Shown: piece by piece, positions 44,135 through 56,100 of the stretch | Numbering within the stretch: the first letter of the stretch is position 1 | Layout: each line of letters starts with the position of its first letter | Source of the DNA: Rhyacophila brunnea | Lineage: Eukaryota > Arthropoda > Insecta > Trichoptera > Rhyacophilidae | Length of the DNA: 64,000 bases | Direction of reading: 5' to 3' | Assembly: GCA_022495005.1 (NCBI GenBank) | Contig: JAGYXB010000096.1 | Coordinates: 682,001 to 746,000 of the forward strand | The notes under the pieces: model-generated | The model's input: the letters and a program-made list of their open reading frames with translations, nothing else | Databases searched by the model: none | What the model was told of the DNA's origin: nothing | Made by a program: the position numbers and the translations under genes

Positions 44135-47100
44135 ATGGCTACTGTCAGCGAATTGCAGCTTGAGAAGATATGTAGGGCCTGTTTAATGATTAAAAAGGAC
44201 ATGAGACCACTCTTTGGTGAAATGATAGCCGAAATGCTGATGTCCTGTGCATCTGTGCGGGTAAATATCGGAGCTTTAAGCCTCTTTGTGATGTTATTTG
44301 ATTTCTGTCTTATTATAGTGATGTCTCTTTCATTTCTGAAGGGACGCCATTGAAAAGACAGTAGTATTTTTTCTATCTGTTCATCTTTATGTATAATTTG
44401 CTAAAATTCTATTCCAGCATGACAAACGTCAAAGTTTTCGACTTGTGTACATTTATTTTTTGACACATTAAAAGTCTTTTATTTAATGTGGCTTGTATTT
44501 TGACTTTTTACATAATTGAATAGGGCGGACACTGAAAAGTAAGAACCAATATTTATGTCGACCTCCTTTGTCTTTTGCAATAAATTTTCAAACAATCTCA
44601 TAAATACCTACCTAATCGTTACCTTACTTTGAAAAGGTTCTAACTGACATTTTGGCCTAAAATGACTTTTTGGTATGAAAAGGTTCCATTAGCCATATTC
44701 TATCATATACATTCATTTCAGAGACATCTATTGTCAAATATGGGAGTTAGCAGTATTCCGGAGTTCTATCTACACGCTTTTTTTCATAAATATATTTTAC
44801 AAGGTTCTAAAATACTATGGAACTATTTAATATTGACTTACAATAAAAACACACACAGCATATTTTATTTGAAAAGGTTGTATCGTCCGGTTGAACTTTC
44901 TTCACTCCATGATTAGTATGTGTTTGACAGTTCTCTATCGATGGTCATAGTTGAAAGTCGTTTTACGTTCGTTCAATCAATCAAGAGTTTATTATTATTC
45001 TGTTGTATAATGACTACGTACCTACTTATAAGTAATAAGAGTTGTAATAAGTAATAATAATATTGTGGAACAATTCTGTGTATTCTGCCACTACAAAAAA
45101 TACGAATAAAAGAGACGATGGAATTTTCAAATGGACTAGTTTCTTTGCCATGCTCTTATAAATCAAATAGTAATAATGGTTCTAATGATTTCATCCTCGA
45201 CATTACACCGGATAATAAAAACAGGTGCGTAAATTAAATGAACATATATAATTCATTACTCTTAAAGTCAAAATTAATGAGATAAATTAAATTTTAATTA
45301 AATTAAAAAAAAAATTAGTCATGTTTTGTTTCTAGAGTACTAGTAGGTACTATTTATTGTTCATAAAAATCGATGCGGCCTTGTAGTCCAGTGCATAAGG
45401 TGCTGGATATTCATCTGGAGGTTCCGGGTTCGATTCCCGCTGAGGTCACAATATGTTTATGTAATTTTCTCAAAGCCTGGATGTTTGTATTTGTTTCTAT
45501 TCTATTACTAACTACTGTTTCATTACACTACATTGGGCCTCAAGGTCTGTTTAGTGTTAAAAAAAAAATACAATATGATATGTATATATATATTTTCTAA
45601 AAATTTTGAATATTATGTTAATTAAGCTATTACTTCCAGTATATATTAAGTATTTCTTCATTGAAATACATTTTACCAGTAAAGTTAAGATGAATTTGAC
45701 AACATTATTTTATATTTGTTTTAGATTCGATGTAACTAATAATGACACACCACATCCAGAGGCCTTGTCTCCAGACACTCCAATTATTATAATCGAAGAA
45801 ATCATCATACTGCCATCAGGTTCTTCTGAATTGCCGTTGATCTCAGATACTGATCGTATTCAAACTGCATCACCTATACCTGGACAAATAGATGCTGAAG
45901 AAAACATGACTCCGAAAAAGAAATGCCGTAAGCGAGTGGCTAATCCTAGTAAATGGCACTGCAATGTTGCAAAAAAAAATTATCAGGCTGGGGAAGCCTA
46001 CAAAAATACCCGCGGAAAACTTATCCCTAAAAAAAATTTAAAAACCGTTAAAAACTGCATTGAATCGTGTTTATTTAAATGTAGTAAAAACATTACAGTT
46101 GAAGAAAGAACACAATTATTTAATTCGTTTTACTCATTAAATGCTAATGAGAAAAAGCACTTGTATTTGAACACAACAAAACGAACATTAACGAAACGTC
46201 TTAGTAGAGATGACTCTGTAGAAAAATCTCGTCGACAATATTCATTTGAATATTTTTTCAAAGTTAAGACAGAGCAAATCAGAGTCTGTAAATCATTTTA
46301 TTTAAGCACGCTTTCAATATCTCAAAAGTTAATTTATACCGTTCATCTTCAAGAAAGCTTGTCAAATACTCAGAAACTTGATGGAAGGGGTTTTCGGATA
46401 AAAGTATTCATAAACTACCAGAGGAACAAAAAATAAAAGTTCGTGAACATATAAACTCCTACCCTCGTGTAGAATCACACTACAGCCGAGCGACAACGAC
46501 TAAAAAATACCTGGAGTCAAATCTAAATATAGCAAAGATGTACGAGATGTACAAAAGCCTCGCTGTCACTGTCAATTTTAATCCAGTTAAGGAGTCTTTG
46601 TATCGAAAAATGTTTCTCACAGAGTTTAATTTAGATTTTCATAAAAGAAAATCTGATCGTTGCGATCTCTGCGAGAAATTCGATGTAGCCAAGAAACAAT
46701 CTCTTGTGACGGAAGAGTTGCAATTGTCCTACGACCATCATATAACTGTGAAAAATGCCATGAGAAGTGAACGAAAACGAGATAAAGAAGGAAATGTTCC
46801 AGTACTTTGTTTTGACTTGCAAAATGTCCGCGAGCAGAAATAAGTTCTTTCTTTTATAGAAGAAAACTGAACGTATACAATTTGACTGCGCATCTCTCAA
46901 CAACCAAGACGGTGTATTGTGCCGTGTGGCCAGAAGGAACTTCTGGCAGGGCAGGTAATGATATTGCAAGTGCATTTACGAAAATACTGGAACGCGTTTG
47001 TGAAGAAAATGTCATTACAGATCTAATTACCTGGAGCGATTCTTGTGTGCCTCAAAATCGCAATTCTATCATTGCAAATGCAGTGATGGATTTTCTTATA

Positions 47101-50100
47101 GAATACACAGAGGTAAACAGCGTGGAGATGAAATACTCTGTTCCGGGGCATTCTTGCATACAGGAGGTGGATTCAGCCCATAGTGCCATTGAAAAAGCTT
47201 TAAGTAAAACAGAAATATTCTCCCCGGTGTCTTTACTTAAAGTTTTGAAAACCATGAATAAAAAAAAACCTTACCAGGTGATACAAATGCTTCCAAATGA
47301 TTTCAAAGAGTTCTCCACAAGTGCGAAATTATTTAATTATAAACAAATACCATTTTTAAAAATAGCAAATATAAAGTTCACTCAATGCCTTCCTGAAATT
47401 GAATACAAGCTCTCTCACAAAGATACAGAGAGTGTAAATATAGTTAATATTAAACGATTAGAAAAGCCTCGTCAAGGTAAGTTACCACCAACCTCACCAG
47501 CAGTGATCAGGCCGAAAGTTGTGACCAAAAAAACAGATATATCTGATGAGAAAATATCAGATATAAAAGCTATGTTTCCTTTCATGCCGTTAGTTGATAG
47601 AAGTTATTATTGTGCTTTATTAAAAATTAATCCTTAAAATACTGAGTTTTTTTAAATGGATTATTTCATTATTATGTATAAATTTAAATTGTTATAATAT
47701 AATGTATATAACAATTAATAGTGTAATTTTATTTTATTACTGAATTAAGATTAAATAATAATTTGTATCTGAAAGGTGTTCTAAGGTTAAAAAAAATGTA
47801 AAAATGATACTATATTAATATAATACCATACTCTGTTTGTTAGAATATATTGATTTTTTTTAATTACCGTGTTTTTTATGAAAAATAAATAATTGTTTAT
47901 TAATACCATCTAAATAAATCTTTTATTAACCATATTTACATAAAGAAACATCTCAAAAATGAGAATAGTTTGTTTGACAAAGTTCATATAGCCAATAGAA
48001 CCTTTTCAAACAAATTATTGTTGTCAATTCAGTACGACAAGGTTCTAATTACAATTATAGGTACTAGTTATTTCCTAATATACTGCTTTGAATTATAAGA
48101 AATTATTCTTAAAACAAGTAAAATATCTATAAACATATTGAAAAATCATTAAAAGCACCTTTTTTCTTTTTATATTCAAAATATGACCATTCGAAATTTC
48201 AAACGCTCATAGCTCAAAACATGGTCAAGTGCAAATAGAACCTTTTCAAAGTAAGGTAACGTAATGTTATTGCATTTACCATACATCAACATTCGCGGAC
48301 GCATTAAATTATTTTATTGGAAATTCTTGAAGTAGGTAGGTAGTTTTTTCGATTTAGTTTCGTTTTTTTTAGTTTCGATTTAGTATATAGAAATGGACAC
48401 CCAGTGGGACTCGAATCTGCATCCACTGGATTCACGCGAAATTAACACAATTGTTGTGCGCTCCAATAATGTAATAACTGCTAGCTAATAATTCATTGCG
48501 TCGTAATTAGATAGGACGTCCATGACTTAATTGGTAAAGCACAGAGAACTCATAAATAATGTGAACCGAAATACCTAACGGGTAAGGTGAAGCAGGTAGC
48601 CGATCTCGAGTAAGGAAGAATATGGCATAAATTTAAACACATATTATTGGTATATAACCTATCAGAATTCTATTTATTGTCTGTTTTGTGGTAAAGCACA
48701 TTGGAGCGAATCCATATCGAATCGAAAATATTATAGGTAGGTACTATGTCTGAGGTGTTTTCAAAAATTATTTATTGATAACATTTATGTTTATTACAAT
48801 CCTATTTCTCAACACAATTAAAATACCCGTGACTTGGAGACATAAAAAAACAATATGAAAGCAACATTATAAAACAATACAATAATTCTTGCAAAAAAAA
48901 TTAAAAGATAGGTACATAAAAAATCTGGTATAATTATAATTCACGAAATTATACCATTTATCAAGGAACACTTTAACCAGACCGTGACACAAAACTGTAA
49001 ATTTCGATAGTAGTGCTAGTTATTGCTTATACTTTGAATGCAGTATGGTAAACTTAAGTGGTAATGATTGTTTCATATCGAAATAATACCCCATTTATAC
49101 GTGCATGCATTTACTGCTGACAATTATCGCAGAAATAACTAGAAAATGCATGTGTAAACACGTATTATCGTGCAAATTGCAAGCTTGCATGCATGGATCA
49201 AAAAGTTTCAGAAGCTTCTGAATTTTCATGCGACAGTTGGAATTTGTGCAATATCTGCTCATCCGCAGTAAAACGATAGTGGTGAACCTAACGGAAAAAA
49301 TATGAACTACACCACGCAGATTTTTTTGACTGTTGACGTTTATAATTTTTTACAACCAGTCAAATAGCACCGTAACACGTCTTCCTTACGCTTGAAGAAT
49401 GAGATTGACAGTCGGCACTTTTATGTGTAAACAGTTTAATCGCGATAGTTGAATTTACACACTATTCGTGTCAGTAAATCCATACATGTGTACAGGCACT
49501 ATTAATGGTAATAATATTGTGAACAGGTCCCCGCATTGCATTCGAAAATAATCAACAACCAGCGCTACATACCATCATAATTCGTAAATTTTAGCATATT
49601 TAATTTGTTTTATTTTGTTAACTGTCAATTCATGGTGGAACTGCATTGTATTGTTGTTTTTATTTAATAAAACGCAATTTTTTTGTAGTACTTATTCCAC
49701 TTTTAATCTAAAAATAAAAAAAAATAAAAAAAAAATTGCGTTTTATTAACTCTTTTACTCCCAGCTGATTTAGCCTAGCATATGCGAAAACTCCCAAGCG
49801 TTTTTTGACAACAAATCGTCGATTTAGTTTTTTTTAAATAACTAATTCTACACATGTTTTAAAAATTTGAAACTTTTTTTGTGTGTTCTCAATGGTGTAT
49901 AAAGCAATAATAAGTAATAATATTGATAGTTTACATCAATAAAACAAAAGAAAAAAATAATGTATCAATATTTATTTAGAAATGAACGGATAAAACTATG
50001 TTTGAACAACAAAACAAGTGTGACAACATTTTTTTATTTATAATTGATATATCAAATTTTATAATATAATCTATCCTTATGTAGTAACAGAAAAAAAATA

Positions 50101-53100
50101 AACATATTATTATTTCTCTATGAAATAGAATTTTTATAAAGTAATCAAAAAAAATCGTATAGTGTCAAGGTATTCAAGAATATTATTCAATTCACGAAAT
50201 CGCAAGAGAATTCGATACAGTATCGATGACTAACTGATATGGAATGAAGTAATTTCAAAAAATAAGTCTCAAAGCACTAAATCATTTATAATATTATTTA
50301 TATTCATGTATTTTTTCACCATCCTACCAAAAATACAGTGGCATCCATTGTTAGTTCAAAAATTACAAATTTCATTTTGTAATGTGATATATGAATCATA
50401 AAACAACTAAAAGAAATATCAGAATTTAAAATGTGTCATAAAAATAATGTTTTATTATTTTTATGACCCTCTTTGGTCTCAAGTTCGACAGCAGAGCAAT
50501 TATGACTTGTGAGTTATTAGGGTATGGCATAATTATAAACAATGCCGACACTAAAATAAATGTTAGTCACCACCCAACACACAGTGAATATAATGCTTCG
50601 TCTACATGAACGAAATATGACGGGAAAAAATTTGGAATAAATCGTAAATTTGGTTCCAAACTTTCGGCCGATGGATCGGCCCAGATGGAGTTTTCGCATA
50701 GGTATGGTGGGCCGAAATATCGGCCCCGTGGGAGTAAAAGGGTTAAATAAAAACAACAATATTTAATTTGCATCATCTTTTACGTTGCTATTTGAATTGT
50801 TTCAGGTAAACGAAAGCGATGGTTTGCCCATGCACCTGTGCCTGCAGTGCGTTCACCAAGTGTCACGCGCGTACGCGTTCAAACAGCAGGTGGAAAAGTC
50901 AGACTGTGTTCTGCAGGCATACGTCAGCGAATCTCCACAGCAGGTGAGAATTATACAGCGATACCAAAGCAACCTTTATAAATTGAAGCTGCATAGCTAT
51001 CATATAATCTGCACTTACATCTTACTCATCGATTATCTTGTATGGCAGTGGGTTATAAATGATGGACATAACAGAAACATCTTGGATGCTGTAGTATAAT
51101 AGTATCATCTGCGAATCTCAGTGCAAAGTGGATTGAGCATTCACATGCATTGTTATTTACTCTTGGAAGTCTATAACATTGATTTTTAATGTTGTCCACT
51201 GCTTGAAATGATTCGTAATCGTCCACCGATGCAAATGTACAAATGTAAAAATGCGTGATAGCAGTTGCGAGGGGGGGAGGTGGACTGTTAAGATCCGACA
51301 TAAATAGTGCACACTAAACGTTTGTCATCATTTATTTGTTCTCATTGACTTAAGAATACAATTTGCAGATGGTACTGGTTAGTTTTTAAAATCCAATTAA
51401 ACCCTGGCTCAATTTACCGAGAGTACACCGCAGAGAAACGTCAGATTTTTTTAGTCAATACTTGAAAGCATCTAAGCGACACTTTTTGAGCATAGACAAT
51501 CATGGAAAAATTGCTATTATATGGCTAAATCGCTATTATAAGCATAGACAATAAGTACAAATATAAAAATCTTTTTCAATGAATAAAATTCAAACATTTT
51601 CAATTACCTAATAAAATTCGCCGTTTTCAAAAATCAGTATAGCACATTAGAGTTCGCCAATGCATTTCATAAAATTTAAATAATTATAAAGTAACCTTTG
51701 ACACAAAGACACTCGTGCTTAAACCTTCGTATAAAAACGCTCTAAATAGGTAGGTAGGTAGATATGCGAAAATAAGGAACATTTTTCAAAATAACGTTAT
51801 AGATAACAAGATTTTTTATATAAAATTTAGCCGTGTTAACTAAACGATATTGTTATTATTTCAGATAATTCCGACTCAAATTTAATCAATAAAATAAGAA
51901 ATACGAGTGAAAATGGCTTGAATGACTTTTATTTACTCTTTGATTCGATTTGACTTTGATTAGGTAGAATTAAATTGAATTTTAAAAACTACACCCCAGC
52001 TCTGCAACCTGTGGACGGTTTTGTGATGTAAATGTGTTTAAATTTTCAGCGGGATCTGGCCAAGCAGCAGGAAAGTGAAATCAGTATCCAAGCTATCGTC
52101 ACCGCAAATGAAGTCCAGTTCACCTACATTGATAACTGTACGTACACACATTTCTACCAATCGTTGTGTATATTGCAAATCATTAATACCAATATCAAAC
52201 GTGAATCCCACCATATCACGCCACGCTGTCGATTTGCTAGATAAGAAACTAATAGCATTCCTTAGTCATTTATCGCTTCATTATCACATATAGCGCAGTT
52301 GTTATAAATGAAGCTGACTTGTAGAGCTTACCAAATCAAATTCATTCTTGTCTCCTCTCCTAAATAAATATTCTATTCAACAATTTTTTTTATTTTACGA
52401 ATAATTCGCAAGATTCTTACATATACAAGACACTTATTATTATTTATTTAGAAAATCCTGTAAGATTTGTGAAAAAAAGCACTCGAGTGAGTAATGACAG
52501 TGGACAGATAAAATAGCAGCCATTGCGTGAGTAAGAATATCAGAATGCAACTGAGCGATGCTATCAATGAGTATAAGCGAGGTTTATCAACTTAACCATG
52601 CTTCATGCATTTGCTAAATAATTTTATAGATGCTGTGGATGCGGCGCATCGCTTATTTAAGTTGCCTATGTGAGCAAATGTGCTCTGGTATGGTTCTTGC
52701 TATTTGGTAGTATCTTTTTCATGCTTTGCAAACAGTTTCTCGTTATTTAAATATAACGTCAATTTATAATGTCATTATGAACTAATGACAGCACTACTAC
52801 ATTCATTTGTTATGATAATCTGTCATTGAGTATTCAGAAGAAATAATGAATTTCAAAATTGAAATAATATATGCATAATATGGTTTTTAAGAGCATGTCT
52901 GATCTCAAAAGACACCGCACGCCATTGATTTATATACTTTATTATAAATTAATATTGTCTTAATATCCGCACACCTCTTACACGTTTTCAATTAAATAAT
53001 TTGATGAATTTTGTTCTTATTAAGTTTCTGTAATTATTGTTTACAGCACATTCACAAGGGTCGAGAGATTCAACAGATTCGGGACCCGCCTTGGAAGCCT

Positions 53101-56100
53101 TTTATATCAATGCGCCGGATCATTCGACCGATGCCAACAGTGCCACCCCTCAAATACAGGTACTGCCCGCTAAATCTCCTAACCTCTCCTCTTATCTCCG
53201 AGTATGATAGTTTTTTTGCAAACTCTTCCACCTATGTATGTAAAAAAGTGGAATTAGTACTAAACATTGTGTTTCATTTTAATTATTACGAAAATGCATT
53301 TCCTCTATTAATTCAAAGTTAACACCATAAAAGAAAGAAAAAGAACTATGTAACGATGTTGAAAAAAACCTTCTTCTATGGAGATGAAGCCTATATATAC
53401 TAAATTGAAGCAAAAAAGGATCTCTGGTCTACTGATTAAGTTAGCTACATGTGACCAATGGCGAAGGATGGAGGTAGGCTGATGTCCATGACTTTGTTTC
53501 TATTTTAGGATGACGTATTGAAGATGGAAGACAAAGATTCTAAATCCAACGACAAGAATTTAGACGACGATGATTGTACAGTGAAGGAGCAACCGCCTAG
53601 CGATGCAGAAGAAGATGACAGCTATTTGGGTAATTTTACATTTACATATCATCAGACTTTGGTTTGAACACTGAAAGTTATTTGTTTTTTTTTGCTGGTG
53701 TGTCACTGTCTGGCTTTTAACTTTCAAGCATAGATTTTATTTTATTTAAATGGTGTCACAGGGAAACTTAAAATTACGTTTTCCGCATGTTATACGTAAA
53801 TAATTACAAGATAAAAAGAACTTTTTATGTACAACGTTTTTAAGTTTTCTGTTGAATCATATAAACTTGACTTGACTAGCTTAAACGATCAAAAAATTGT
53901 ACTTGATAGAAATACTGAATAATGAAATGTCATTCCATATTGATTTCCATAGTAACGCACGTATATATTATTAATAATTTAGTTGCTAGGACCCCTAGCA
54001 AACAATAATGGTATCGAAATAACTTTTCATACAAAACAGAATTAACTAAAAATGAATTCAATTCTACTTAAAGATGGCTAAAAGTATTAAAAAAATGCAT
54101 TGGCATCGTGTTCTGATATAGTCTAAAAGTTTCAAATGTCTAGCTAGTCAGGAAGTCGATTGCAAGATTTGTACCGGACAAACAACCACTGGACAAATAA
54201 GAATATGACCTAAGAAAAACGTCGTAAAATACATATTATGCATGTTTGTTCTATCACAGAGTTCAAACTTCGTATCAGTTTAAATGTGTGGGACTTTGCA
54301 TGTCTGTTGTTTGTTATAATCCATTTACTAAATTAATAACTAATGAATATTATGCAGATATTGGTATTTATATTTAGTTTAGAAATGTAATAAAACTACC
54401 AGTTTGTAAAAGGGGTATTTCTTTTACTTTTAACAGCATAAAATGTCGGTGATGAATCTCTTGAAAATTTCACTCGAAAATATCTATTGGTTATGCAGTT
54501 GAGTTGATTTTATGAGAGTAATGTATAAGCGCCTGATTACAAAGTGTTAAAATACAAAAGTAATATTGAATGTTAAAACCCTAGACATGGATGACTTCGG
54601 TTGATAGCTCAATGGATGGAAAAGTCACCCCCCCACCAAGTGAGAGTTGCATGTTTAAATCTCACTGGTTCAAGATTTTTAAGTTATTTTCCATATTATG
54701 CCATAAATACCCGTTTTCATATTTGTTTTTCGTACAATTTTTAAATAATACCAGTTAAGCGTCTTGTCTCGGGTGTCTTAATTTTTTAACCGTTTTCCAG
54801 AGCTGGCCACATTCCAGGCGTCTGCCTCGGTCACGCCCGGCCGCCACATTTGCAACTTGTGCCACCGGGAGTTCAAACACGCCAAGTGGCTCAAAACTCA
54901 CATGCGCCTACATAGCAATTGGATTAAGGTTCGTATCACATGCATATCACTCACTAACAAAAACATTATTAACAATAGATAACAATTTTATATTGGCCGT
55001 AATGCATGGTTATCTAGTTGTAAACATTTGGAAAGTACCTAGTATATAATTATTGAGAGACATACATACCACGGTCCTACAGAATATTATCTGAACGTTC
55101 TTTCTGCGTGCATCGTGCGTGTTCAGTTGGTTGACAGTGCCCAGGCAGAGAGAGAGATACCATGTTCATTATTGTATGCAAACCAATAATCATAGTGCAA
55201 CACTAGCTTTTGTGTAATCGTCTTTTATTACTGTTTGTTACATTCAAAAATCCTCGTAGTTCTTTAAAATACTTTGACATGATTTCGATAAGATATGTAA
55301 AAAGATCATCCAATGGAGTAGATATTTTAAACTTAACATACAAATTCTCGCAATACATTTGATGCCGTTGGAAAAGTAGTTTAGCAGATAATGCCCAATC
55401 CATAAATTGTCTTATATAAATGTTTTAAAAATATCCTAAAGCTTAAATCTGCAAGAGAAATAAATCAAAAATCATCACTAATTCTTATTAATTCAACCCA
55501 AAAAAAAAAACCATTTCTTAGATCAAGTTAATTAATTAATGATAATATGAATCCATAGAGAGCAATTAACTTATATATCATCAGAATATCATTAGTAAAT
55601 TCAATTCTTTATTGTATCGTTTGTTGGGTTATTGACGTTTGTATTTTTCTCCTATCTCAACATTTCGAAATCATAGAAGAGTTCATTTGTAAGGGAGATA
55701 ACTGTGCTGAAGTGTGATACAATTTCTTCTTTAAGAATTAACTCTGCAATGAGCTCGAAATGTAGAGATATAAGTAAAATATAATGCACACAGCAATTGC
55801 TCAATTCTCAGAGAATAGGCGTCCGATTCGATTGACGAGACCAATAACTTAAGAGGTATGCAGAGCAATGAAGTAATGTTTCTCTCTGCGCAGGCAAACT
55901 GTAAGAAGCCGCCGATGTGCACGATCTGCCACCGCTCGTTCAAGGGCCCCGGCATGCTGAAACTGCACATGCGCACCCACGAGGACCGGCCCCAGCGGCA
56001 GCCCACCTGCACCATCTGCAACCGCCTCTTCAAGACCAAGACCATTCTCTATCGCCACAGGCAGACGCATTTTGAGGTGTACACTCTAGCCTCATCTATA

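Larger units (their letters stand above)
44617..48261 (+). mobile_element. 3.6-kb cut-and-paste transposon, Sola-like (tentative)
   Basis: Perfect 26-bp inverted repeats begin CGTTACCTTACTTTGAAAAG at both ends, with TAAT directly outside each end (44613-44616 and 48262-48265). Copies of GAAAAGGTTC or ACAAGGTTCT recur below each terminus: 44677, 44799 and 44871 on the left, 47998 and 48037 on the right, probably transposase-binding sites. A transposase gene with one intron lies inside. The 4-bp duplication and the protein type suggest Sola, but this is from memory of superfamily traits. It sits in intron 1 of the 15-exon ZAD gene, same orientation. Confidence 0.8.

Noticed and set aside
45373..45450. 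Possible tRNA gene with a good B box
   Set aside because: The cloverleaf cannot be completed, and the same head with a shared tail occurs at 62-200 and 60690-60850, so it is a SINE.
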